5,851 nt of DNA from Clostridia bacterium (GCA_017547995.1 JAFYNW010000148.1:1-5851); one strand, 5' to 3'; shown: positions 1 through 5,637, counted from the stretch's first letter. A program made the numbers and translations. Notes: a model not told the origin generated them from the letters alone.

Positions 1-25
1 ACCCCATTGAGCCTGCTCAATGGGG
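1..25 (-). terminator. Probable intrinsic terminator hairpin after leuS (T-tract outside window)
   Basis: CCCCATTGAG (2-11) pairs perfectly with CTCAATGGGG (16-25) around a CCTG tetraloop; a further G-C closing pair is possible. It begins 16 nt after the leuS stop codon when read on the minus strand, and its G-rich 3' arm is followed by a T at position 1, where the window ends. The run of T that would confirm Rho-independent termination is not visible. It could instead be another member of the hairpin repeats found elsewhere here, since it also contains ATTGAG. The stem is seen directly; the terminator role is inferred from its position. Confidence 0.55.
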
Positions 26-40
26 AGAGCGAAGCGACAA

Positions 41-2443
41 CTACTTTGCAACGATGTTTACAATCTTGTTCTTTACAACGATTGTCTTTACAACGTTCTT
101 GCCTTCGAGGAAGTTCTGAACCTTCTGGTCTGCAAATGCGATTTCCTTTGCCTTTTCTTCTTCGCAGTCGAATGGAAGCTCGATTACGGAACGTACCTTG
201 CCGTTAACCTGAACAGCAACCTTTACGCTTTCGTCAACTGTGAGAGCTTCGTCGTGTACAGGATACTTAGCGTGTGCGAGCATTTCTGTACCACCCATGA
301 GTTCGTTCATTTCTTCTGTGATGTGTGGAGCAAATGGGTTAGCGAGCTTGAGGAATGTTTCGAGCTCAGCCTTGTTGATGCCGTTTTCATAGAATGTATT
401 GAGGAGACCCATGAGAGTTGCGATAGCTGTGTTGAAGCGGAGGTTAAGGATATCGTCAGTTACCTTCTTGATAGCCTTGTGGATTTCGCGCTTGTTCTTT
501 TCGGAGAACTCTGTGCCTTCCTGAACCATATCGAGGAGAGCCCATGTTCTGTCGCAGAATCTCTTACAGCCCTTGATGGATGTACTTGACCATGGAGCAG
601 CCTTTTCAAAGTCGCCGATGAACATTTCGTAGAGACGGAATGTATCTGCGCCGTATTCTGCTACGATATCGTCTGGGTTGATAACGTTGCCACGGCTCTT
701 GGACATCTTTTCGCCGCCTTCACCGAGAATCATACCGTGGGAAGTACGCATTGCGTATGGTTCCTTTGTTGGAACTACGCCGATGTCATAGAGGAACTTA
801 TGCCAGAAGCGGGAGTAGAGAAGGTGGAGTGTTGTATGCTCCATACCGCCGTTGTACCAGTCAACAGGTGTCCAGTATTCGAGTGCTTCCTTGGATGCGA
901 GAGCATCTTCATTGTGTGGATCTGCATAGCGGAGGAAGTACCAGCTGGAGCCTGCCCACTGTGGCATTGTGTCTGTTTCACGCTTAGCAGGAGCGCCGCA
1001 GACAGGGCAAGTTGTATTTACGAATTCTTCGATGTCAGCGAGTGGAGAGTCGCCGTTTTCGTTTGGTTCGTAGGATGGAACGTCTGGGAGTGTGAGTGGG
1101 AGCTGATCCTCTGGAATTGTTACAGGGCCGCAGTGTGGGCAGTGTACAACAGGGATTGGTTCGCCCCAGTATCTCTGACGGGAGAATACCCAGTCACGAA
1201 GCTTGTAGTTTACCTTTGGATGACCTACGCCTTCCTTTGCGAGGAATTCAACGATCTTTTCCTTTGCTTCTTCAACTGTAAGACCATCGAGGAAGCCGGA
1301 GTTTGTCATAACGCCTGTTTCACAGTCTGTGAATGCTTCCTTAGTAACGTCGCCGCCCTTGACAACTTCGATGATAGGAAGGTCGAATGCCTTAGCGAAA
1401 GCATAGTCACGGTCGTCGTGAGCAGGAACAGCCATGATAGCGCCTGTGCCGTATGTCATGAGAACGTAGTCGGAAACGAAGATTGGAATTTCGTTGCCGT
1501 TTACAGGGTTGATGCCGCGGACACCGTCAAGGCGTACGCCTGTCTTTTCCTTGTTCATTTCTGCACGTTCAAAGTCAGACTTTCTTGCAGCAGCTTCCTT
1601 ATATGCTACGATTTCATCGTAATTCTTGAGGGAATCCTTCCACTTTTCAACGTAAGGATGTTCAGGTGCGATAACCATGTACGTTGCACCGAAGAGTGTG
1701 TCAGGACGTGTTGTGTAGATTGTCATCTTGTCGCCTTCTGTTGTGTTGAAGTCGACTTCTGCACCTGTGGAACGGCCAATCCAGTTCTTCTGCTGTGTCT
1801 TTACGCGTTCAACGTAGTTAACTTCTTCGAGGTCGTCGATGAGGCGCTGAGCGTATTCTGTAATCTTGAGCATCCACTGGCTCTTTTCCTTACGGACAAC
1901 TTCGGAGCCGCAGCGTTCACATACACCGCCAACAACTTCTTCGTTAGCGAGAACGCACTTACAGGATGTACACCAGTTTACAGGCATTGTGGACTTGTAA
2001 GCAAGGCCCTTCTTGAAGAGCTGGATGAAAATCCACTGTGTCCACTTGAAGTACTTAGGGTCTGTTGTGTTGATTTCACGGTCCCAGTCGAAGGAAAGGC
2101 CGAGAGACTGAAGCTGGCTCTTGAAGCGTGCAACGTTCTGCTTTGTAACTTCAACAGGGTGAATCTTATTCTTGATAGCAAAGTTTTCTGTTGGAAGACC
2201 GAATGCGTCCCAGCCCATTGGGTAAAGAACGTTGAAGCCCTGCATTCTCTTGAGACGTGCTACGATGTCAAGAGCTGTGTAGGAACGTGGGTGACCAACG
2301 TGAAGACCTGCGCCCGATGGATATGGGAACTCAACGAGAGCATAGTATTTTGGAAGAGTGAAGTCATTCTTTGCAGCGAATGCCTTGTTGTCTTCCCAGT
2401 TTTTCTGCCATTTCTTCTCAATGGCTGTGTAATCGTATTTCAT
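41..2443 (-). CDS. leuS: Leucyl-tRNA synthetase (LeuRS), class I
   Basis: This cytoplasmic enzyme charges tRNA-Leu with leucine using ATP and proofreads mischarged tRNA. The 800-residue product is full length for bacterial LeuRS. Visible landmarks: the HIGH-type motif HVGH at 48-51 within PYPSGAGLHVGH; a first zinc-ribbon-like insert with CTSC (158-161) and CERC (175-178); the WIGRS block at 221-225, leading into the CP1 editing domain; the threonine-rich editing motif TTRPDT at 244-249 and HDDRD at 342-346, whose D346 matches the editing aspartate; a second cysteine pair set, CPHC (435-438) and CPVC (479-482); RDWVFSRQRYWGEPIP at about 416-431; and KMSKS at 579-583. An alpha-helical anticodon-binding region and the bacterial C-terminal domain (VQVNGKVR near 745) follow. 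The ATG is preceded by AAGGAG with 10 nt spacing (2454-2459). It is the last gene of the visible operon and stops with TAG. A long antisense ORF covering it is a codon-bias shadow. Confidence 0.98.
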   Translation of the reverse strand: MKYDYTAIEKKWQKNWEDNKAFAAKNDFTLPKYYALVEFPYPSGAGLHVGHPRSYTALDIVARLKRMQGFNVLYPMGWDAFGLPTENFAIKNKIHPVEVTKQNVARFKSQLQSLGLSFDWDREINTTDPKYFKWTQWIFIQLFKKGLAYKSTMPVNWCTSCKCVLANEEVVGGVCERCGSEVVRKEKSQWMLKITEYAQRLIDDLEEVNYVERVKTQQKNWIGRSTGAEVDFNTTEGDKMTIYTTRPDTLFGATYMVIAPEHPYVEKWKDSLKNYDEIVAYKEAAARKSDFERAEMNKEKTGVRLDGVRGINPVNGNEIPIFVSDYVLMTYGTGAIMAVPAHDDRDYAFAKAFDLPIIEVVKGGDVTKEAFTDCETGVMTNSGFLDGLTVEEAKEKIVEFLAKEGVGHPKVNYKLRDWVFSRQRYWGEPIPVVHCPHCGPVTIPEDQLPLTLPDVPSYEPNENGDSPLADIEEFVNTTCPVCGAPAKRETDTMPQWAGSSWYFLRYADPHNEDALASKEALEYWTPVDWYNGGMEHTTLHLLYSRFWHKFLYDIGVVPTKEPYAMRTSHGMILGEGGEKMSKSRGNVINPDDIVAEYGADTFRLYEMFIGDFEKAAPWSSTSIKGCKRFCDRTWALLDMVQEGTEFSEKNKREIHKAIKKVTDDILNLRFNTAIATLMGLLNTFYENGINKAELETFLKLANPFAPHITEEMNELMGGTEMLAHAKYPVHDEALTVDESVKVAVQVNGKVRSVIELPFDCEEEKAKEIAFADQKVQNFLEGKNVVKTIVVKNKIVNIVAK

Positions 2444-2453
2444 TTTTGAAAAA

Positions 2454-2459
2454 CTCCTT
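2454..2459 (-). promoter_or_regulatory. Ribosome binding site of leuS
   Basis: AAGGAG lies 10 nt before the leuS ATG and fixes the start at 2443. It sits in about 40 bp of non-repeat leader between the hairpin array and the gene, so translation signals here are independent of the repeats. Confidence 0.8.
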
Positions 2460-2481
2460 GATGGAATAGTTTACTGTGGAA

Positions 2482-2580
2482 GTGAATTGCCTTGCGGCAT
2501 GAATTGCACAGGACGTGCATGAATTGATGCAAAGCATCATGAATTGTCCCGTTGGGACGTTGAGGTGTGCCGTTGGCACA
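2482..2580 (+). repeat. Hairpin repeat array A (ATGAATTG units, forward)
   Basis: A near-constant 8-mer alternates with short stem-loops. The 8-mer occurs at 2482 (as GTGAATTG), 2499, 2519 and 2539, and a related GTTGAGG at 2559 gives an exact 20 bp period for the last four. The hairpins are TGCC-TTGC-GGCA (2488-2499), GCAC-AGGAC-GTGC (2506-2518), GATGC-AAA-GCATC (2526-2538), GTCCC-GTT-GGGAC (2546-2558) and TGTGCC-GTT-GGCACA (2566-2580). Stem sequence changes in every unit but pairing is kept. The array lies in the transcribed rsfS-leuS gap, so it would appear in the mRNA as a string of small hairpins upstream of leuS. I cannot assign it to a named repeat family. Confidence 0.85.
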
Positions 2581-2592
2581 GATTTATTAAAT
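2581..2592. repeat. Near-palindromic AT junction between arrays A and B
   Basis: The segment GATTTATTAAAT forms the shared tail of two converging arrays. Its core ATTTATTAAAT is almost its own reverse complement. Read in either direction it gives the same kind of ending (ATTTATT or ATTTAAT) after a terminal hairpin, so it is the symmetry axis of the 2482-2707 repeat region. Confidence 0.6.
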
Positions 2593-2707
2593 GTGACTTG
2601 TCACTCCGCAATGTGCGACAGCACGATTCATGGCGTCAGCCAATTCACGTGTGAAACACAATTCATGGAGCGGAGCGAGGATTCATTGCCGTAAGGCTTT
2701 GCGGCAA
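2593..2707 (-). repeat. Hairpin repeat array B (ATGAATTG units, reverse)
   Basis: This is the same family as array A but on the opposite strand, so the 8-mer reads CAATTCAT or a one-base variant on plus at 2624, 2641, 2659 and 2679. Hairpins on plus: GTGAC-TT-GTCAC (2593-2604), CGCA-ATG-TGCG (2607-2617, with an alternative pairing GTGC/GCAC), GGC-GTCA-GCC (2632-2641), GTGT-GAA-ACAC (2649-2659) and TTGCCG/CGGCAA (2686-2707). The segment 2667-2680 is GC-rich and pairs poorly. The outermost hairpin ends exactly where the rsfS stop codon begins at 2708. No T-run follows it on the minus strand, so I do not call it a terminator. Confidence 0.8.
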
Positions 2708-3067
2708 TTAGTTAGGCTTGATGAGGCTGGAGATGTCGATTTCTGTGCCGTCTGCCCAGAGGCGTTCGAGAGCGAAGAGTTCTCTTGCGTCCTGTGCGAA
2801 GATGTTAACAACAACTGTGGAATAGTCGAGAAGTACCCAGTTGGATGTTACGCCTTCAACGTGGTGTGGTTCTTCGCCGAACTGACGTGTGAGGTTTTCT
2901 TCGATGTGGTCAGCGAGAGCACGGATGTGTGTGTTGGATGTACCTGTCATGATAACAAAGTAGTCTGTGAGTGTTGTGTGGTTTTCAACACCGATAGCTG
3001 TGATTTCAACAGCCTTTCTTTCGTCAGCAATCTTGACGATGTTTTCCATAAGTTCTCTGGATGTCAT
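2708..3067 (-). CDS. rsfS: Ribosomal silencing factor RsfS (YbeB/Iojap family)
   Basis: RsfS binds ribosomal protein uL14 on the large subunit and blocks subunit joining when nutrients are short (family knowledge). From the chosen start the protein is 119 residues, normal for the family, beginning MTSRELMENIVKIADERK. Family blocks are clear: DYFVIMTGTSNTHIRALADHI in the first half, then the EGVTSNWVLLDY block and VVVNIF...FALERLWAD in the second half. I start it at 3067 because AGGAG (3076-3080) stands 8 nt upstream and homology begins there. An in-frame ATG at 3145 would add 26 residues, but the first part of that extension is translated hairpin repeat (3121-3145) and it has no family character. 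The rsfS-leuS pairing is common in Firmicutes. The stop codon TAA directly abuts hairpin array B. Confidence 0.95.
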   Translation of the reverse strand: MTSRELMENIVKIADERKAVEITAIGVENHTTLTDYFVIMTGTSNTHIRALADHIEENLTRQFGEEPHHVEGVTSNWVLLDYSTVVVNIFAQDARELFALERLWADGTEIDISSLIKPN

Positions 3068-3075
3068 ATATTTTT

Positions 3076-3080
3076 CTCCT
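3076..3080 (-). promoter_or_regulatory. Ribosome binding site deciding the rsfS start
   Basis: AGGAG is placed 8 nt before the ATG at 3067. It selects the short, family-consistent RsfS over the longer reading frame that starts inside the flanking repeat. Confidence 0.8.
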
Positions 3081-3120
3081 GTTTTGATTGGATTATATTT
3101 ACGTTTATAAGAATTCCTGG

Positions 3121-3169
3121 CTCCCTCTGACGAGGGAGCTGGCACGCTTCAGCGTGACTGAGGGAGAGA
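3121..3169 (+). repeat. Left inverted repeat of the DUF559 unit (double hairpin)
   Basis: The copy consists of hairpin CTCCCTC-TGAC-GAGGGAG (3121-3138), then hairpin CACGC-TTCA-GCGTG (3143-3156), then GAGGGAGAGA (3160-3169). The second GAGGGAG (3160-3166) can also pair with the first CTCCCTC, so two mutually exclusive folds are possible. The first 18 nt and last 10 nt match the reverse complement of the right copy, while the middle stem differs but still pairs. The DUF559 stop codon (3149-3151) lies in the loop of the second hairpin. Confidence 0.88.
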
Positions 3170-3514
3170 ACGCTTAACAGCCATATCAATATATTGGCAT
3201 ACTCCCTCGAAGTTTTTATCTACGTCCAGATTTGAAATTCTGAGGACGATGAGATTCAGTTCATTAAGCTTTTCCGTGCGGATGCGGTCTTTCAGCACAG
3301 AAGATTCTTCATAATGCTGTGAGCCGTCAAGCTCGACGATAAGATGAGCTTTTGCACAGTAAAAGTCGGCAATATATTCGCCTATTGCTTTTTGCCGTTG
3401 AAAACGGACGGGATATGAGCGAAGGAACAAGTACCATAATTTTCGTTCCCACGGAGTCATATTTTTACGAAGTTCTTTTGCATGAGGGATGTTTGCCTTG
3501 TTATATTTAAGCAC
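3149..3514 (-). CDS. DUF559-family endonuclease-like protein (Vsr-like fold)
   Basis: This 121-residue protein has the DUF559 layout: a basic N-terminus (KYNKANIPHAKELRKNM), the TPWERKLW block at 20-27, FQRQKAIGEYIADFYC at 38-53, and LIVELDGSQHY at 58-68. A second conserved part follows, with VLRISN at 90-95 and GVCQYI at 104-109. D50, E61 and D63 with H67 are candidate metal-binding or catalytic residues of the PD-(D/E)xK/Vsr-like nuclease fold (family knowledge). No biochemical activity can be read from the sequence. It starts at GTG; GGAG 9 nt upstream comes from the right inverted repeat, and the C-terminal SLPQSR is encoded by the left repeat. No membrane or signal segment is visible. 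It has no evident link to the neighbouring housekeeping genes and probably arrived with its repeats. It appears intact. Confidence 0.88.
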   Translation of the reverse strand: MLKYNKANIPHAKELRKNMTPWERKLWYLFLRSYPVRFQRQKAIGEYIADFYCAKAHLIVELDGSQHYEESSVLKDRIRTEKLNELNLIVLRISNLDVDKNFEGVCQYIDMAVKRSLPQSR

Positions 3515-3520
3515 GGTGTA

Positions 3521-3568
3521 TCTCTCCCTCCGTCAATCTTCGATTGACACCTCCCTCGTCAGAGGGAG
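3521..3568 (-). repeat. Right inverted repeat of the DUF559 unit (double hairpin)
   Basis: This is the reverse-complement partner of the left copy. On plus it holds CTCCCTC (3524-3530), hairpin GTCAATC-TTC-GATTGAC (3532-3548) and hairpin CTCCCTC-GTCA-GAGGGAG (3551-3568). Its middle stem is 7 bp and unrelated in sequence to the left copy's stem, although the flanks are near identical. It also provides GGAG (3524-3527, minus strand) as the Shine-Dalgarno sequence of the DUF559 gene. Folding of this repeat in mRNA could mask that site. Confidence 0.88.
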
Positions 3569-3626
3569 GCAAGTTTATTACAATTCATTTTCCTTGCCGT
3601 TATTCCTTACAGCCATCAGCAGGACG

Positions 3627-4952
3627 TCATTCAGCTTTGCTTGTTTCCTCTTCGCCTGTTTCGATAGAAGGGATTTCAGCTTCAGTAGCCGCCTCTGTTG
3701 GTGCTTCAGTAGGAGCTTCGGTTGGCGCCTCAGTTGGCTTTACGTCGGCAGAAGCGGGCGCCTTTGTGGTTTCCTCTGCCGGTTTATCATTTTTTGGTGC
3801 TGAAGTTGCGTAGCCGGAAATATCCTTGAGATGAAGCTTTGTGATGTCCTCTGTATATGGGTTGAGGTTTGCATTGACGTATTCGAGAATAGCCGCTTCG
3901 TCAGGGATGTAGTATGACTGCATGTGGCCGAAATCTGCTTCGAAGAGATACTGGTCAATGCCCGGCATTGTGCTCATATGGATATTTTCACCGTTGATTG
4001 TTATAGCGCGCATACCAAACCAGACGATTTCGGAAAGAGAAAGGTCTGTTTCGATATTTTCATAGACAGCGTCCCAGATATCGTCAAGCTGGAGAAGCTT
4101 CGTTGGGGAAGCAAGCTGCTTGAGTACAGCCTTGATAAACTCCTGCTGAGCCTGGATACGCTCGATGTCACCGCCAGGATAACCGCCCGATTCGCCTGCG
4201 TTGCACTTTCTGAAGCGGACGAAATGGAGAGCCTTTTCGCCGTTGAGTGTCTGCATACCAGGCTGAAGGTCGATGTGGAGGTCCTGAGTAGGGTCGTCAT
4301 ATTTCATACGCACAGGCACGTTGTACTTAACGCCGCCGATAGCATCGACGATTTCTTCAAAGCCGTCGAAATCGATGATGACGTAGCGGTCGATAGGAAT
4401 GCCTATAACGCTTTTGACTTCTTTTTTAAGGTTATCGATGCCCTTTACAAAGCCGCTGTTGATTTTCTTGATGGAGCGGTTGGCATCGACGATAGTGTCG
4501 CGTGGGATGTTCATAACGTTTACGACGCCGTTTGGCACGTCGTAAGAAACAGCCATGATGGTATCCGCTCTCGTCTTGTCCTGGTCGAGACCGCACAGCA
4601 GGAAGGTATAATAATCCTTTTTACGGTCTGACGGTGCGTCTTCATCCACTTCATCTTCGAGAGAAGGCTGACCTTCGCTTGGCAGGATGACGTTGCCCTT
4701 GGAGTCTGTGGAAGGCTCTGTCGCATGGGTGGAAACGTCAGGTGGACGGACGAAAATGCTCATAAGCAAAGCTATGATGGCAATCGTTGCAAGAGCGATG
4801 CCGCCGAAAAGCATTGCCTGACGCTTGCGCGCAACCTTCTTTCTGCGCTCAAGACGTGCCTTATGTGCCTGTTCTTCAGGAGTGAGCGGAACAGTGTTTA
4901 CCGCTTCCTCATTCTTTTTTGATGGCGATGGCTTGCCGCCGTATAGTTTCAT
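3627..4952 (-). CDS. LCP (LytR-CpsA-Psr) family cell-wall polymer ligase-like protein
   Basis: LCP proteins transfer anionic polymers such as teichoic acids or capsule from lipid carriers to peptidoglycan, outside the membrane (family knowledge). The 441-residue product has a basic cytoplasmic N-terminus, one membrane segment at about 47-67, then an acidic linker. The LCP domain runs from about 113 to 285: FLLCGLD, RADT at 128-131, IPRDT at 149-153, KINSGF at 163-168, HFVRFR at 243-248 and ERIQAQQEFI at 264-273. These include the arginines and aspartates that bind pyrophosphate in the family. About 95 further residues precede a low-complexity tail rich in Pro, Thr, Glu and Ala. The start has AAGGAA 8 nt upstream and lies 2 nt after the yqeK stop, so the two are likely translationally coupled. 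Which polymer it handles cannot be told, so I give no gene symbol. Confidence 0.93.
   Translation of the reverse strand: MKLYGGKPSPSKKNEEAVNTVPLTPEEQAHKARLERRKKVARKRQAMLFGGIALATIAIIALLMSIFVRPPDVSTHATEPSTDSKGNVILPSEGQPSLEDEVDEDAPSDRKKDYYTFLLCGLDQDKTRADTIMAVSYDVPNGVVNVMNIPRDTIVDANRSIKKINSGFVKGIDNLKKEVKSVIGIPIDRYVIIDFDGFEEIVDAIGGVKYNVPVRMKYDDPTQDLHIDLQPGMQTLNGEKALHFVRFRKCNAGESGGYPGGDIERIQAQQEFIKAVLKQLASPTKLLQLDDIWDAVYENIETDLSLSEIVWFGMRAITINGENIHMSTMPGIDQYLFEADFGHMQSYYIPDEAAILEYVNANLNPYTEDITKLHLKDISGYATSAPKNDKPAEETTKAPASADVKPTEAPTEAPTEAPTEAATEAEIPSIETGEEETSKAE
3678..3737 (-). repeat. 12-bp tandem repeat encoding PTEA units in the LCP tail
   Basis: Five consecutive 12-bp units encode PTEA four times and then ATEA (residues 406-425). 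The codons vary at third positions (for example CCA/CCT, ACT/ACC/ACA, GAG/GAA), which argues against very recent duplication. The tail is probably a flexible, extracytoplasmic Pro/Thr/Glu-rich stalk. Such tracts can change copy number by slippage. Confidence 0.85.
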
Positions 4953-4954
4953 AG

Positions 4955-5530
4955 TTACACTTCCTTCTGAGTAGACAACTTAAGCTGACTGAACAGCTCA
5001 AGGGTGTTTGCGTGCGGACGTGCGCCTTTTGTGGCGAGATATGCTATATTGTCTGTGATGATATCGAGAAGGGCAAAGTCGAGATTTTCCCCGGCCATTT
5101 TGCGCCAGAGGGGCGCTTTTTCAAGCTGGGAATCACGGCCGACTTCGCATTTATCGGCAATATAGATTATTTTTTCAAGGTCGGACATATTTTTCCTGCC
5201 CAGAGTATGGTACTTTATGGCGTCATAGATATCGTCACCGATACCGAAGACATCCTTTGCCACCTCTGCGCCTGTGTCGGCGTGAAGGCAAGGCTCCATA
5301 TTTTCGACCGTGTATTCTAATATTATATTATAATTTTCGATTAAGGTCAACTGTTCAGCGGTACTTTTTTGCTTTGTACAGTCGTGCAGAAGGCCGGCTA
5401 TATAGCCTTTTTCGCCGTCGATGCCGTGTTTTTCACAAAGTGTACGGGCAAGGTCAGCCACGTTCATCGTGTGAGCAAGACGGGACGGCTTGAGATTAAC
5501 GGATAAATATTGTTTTATGGTGTTGAGCAT
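4955..5530 (-). CDS. yqeK: YqeK-family HD-domain hydrolase (symmetrical Ap4A hydrolase)
   Basis: YqeK proteins of Firmicutes split diadenosine tetraphosphate (Ap4A) into two ADP using a metal-bound HD domain (family knowledge). The 191-residue product is of usual length. Metal-ligand positions are visible: H20 in RLAHTMNV, the HD pair H49-D50 in GLLHDCTK, H83 in CLHADTG, H108 in IKYHTLG and D126 in IYIADKCE. The gene sits between nadD and the LCP gene, a common order in this group, and its stop is 2 nt from the LCP start. The ATG at 5530 is the natural start: an in-frame TAA lies 21 nt upstream, and the next Met (M22) would remove H20. There is no recognisable Shine-Dalgarno sequence, because a hairpin repeat array begins 8 nt upstream of the start codon. 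Confidence 0.95.
   Translation of the reverse strand: MLNTIKQYLSVNLKPSRLAHTMNVADLARTLCEKHGIDGEKGYIAGLLHDCTKQKSTAEQLTLIENYNIILEYTVENMEPCLHADTGAEVAKDVFGIGDDIYDAIKYHTLGRKNMSDLEKIIYIADKCEVGRDSQLEKAPLWRKMAGENLDFALLDIITDNIAYLATKGARPHANTLELFSQLKLSTQKEV
4961..4968 (-). promoter_or_regulatory. Ribosome binding site of the LCP gene inside the yqeK 3' end
   Basis: AGAAGGAA, ending 8 nt before the ATG at 4952, overlaps the final yqeK codons. With the 2 nt gap between the genes this supports translational coupling. Confidence 0.7.
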
Positions 5531-5538
5531 GATGAGTG

Positions 5539-5637
5539 ATGAATTGGCTTACGCCATGAATTGAAATGGAATTTCATGAATTGCCTGCGGCATGAATTGT
5601 CCCTTTGGGACATTGTGGTATCTCCGATGGATTGAAT
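5539..5637 (+). repeat. Hairpin repeat array C (ATGAATTG units) upstream of yqeK
   Basis: ATGAATTG occurs at 5539, 5556, 5576 and 5592, each followed by a different hairpin: TGGC-TTAC-GCCA (5545-5556), TGAAAT-GGA-ATTTCA (5562-5576), TGCC-TGC-GGCA (5582-5592) and GTCCC-TTT-GGGAC (5599-5611). A terminal part follows: ATTGTGG (5612-5618), a weak ATC-TCC-GAT hairpin and ATTGAAT (5631-5637). The order matches array A closely, including the near-identical GTCCC-nTT-GGGAC unit in the last full position. It lies in the nadD-yqeK gap and would be transcribed with the operon. Confidence 0.85.

Larger units (their letters stand above)
3121..3568. mobile_element. Candidate repeat-bounded DUF559 unit, ~448 bp
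   Basis: One small gene is enclosed by two inverted copies of a ~49 bp double-hairpin repeat, and its start signal and stop codon lie within or directly against those repeats. It separates the LCP gene from rsfS, which are otherwise neighbours in a conserved operon order. The arrangement resembles a minimal mobile unit or a REP-type repeat with its associated enzyme. No transposase of a known family is present. Flanks 3101-3118 and 3571-3588 match at about 14 of 18 positions in direct orientation, which might be a decayed target duplication or chance in AT-rich DNA. The structure is seen directly; mobility is inferred. Confidence 0.55.

Noticed and set aside
24..38. GCGAAGC-type mini-hairpin just after leuS
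   Set aside because: It is a very short stem with no role I can support; the larger adjacent hairpin explains the region better.
737..2449. Long plus-strand open frame (570 codons) opposite leuS
   Set aside because: It is antisense to an intact, well-conserved leuS, its translation is Cys/Val-rich with no recognisable domain, and it reflects leuS codon bias. Other long plus-strand frames opposite the remaining genes are rejected for the same reason.
2482..2707. CRISPR array
   Set aside because: The constant part is only 8 nt, the spacers are about 8-12 nt and self-complementary, orientation reverses midway, and no cas gene is nearby.
2686..2707. Intrinsic terminator directly after rsfS
   Set aside because: The TTGCCG/CGGCAA stem has a 10 nt loop and no T-run follows on the minus strand; it fits better as the outer hairpin of array B.
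3092..3097. Sigma-A promoter for rsfS (TATAAT on the minus strand)
   Set aside because: The hexamer is a perfect -10 match, but the region at -35 spacing (3115-3120) reads CCAGGA and there is no extended -10. The DNA is AT-rich, so chance is likely; 5' end mapping would decide.
3578..3616. Tiny minus-strand reading frame of 12 codons between the LCP gene and the DUF559 unit
   Set aside because: It has no ribosome binding site and no recognisable product, and it is short enough to arise by chance.
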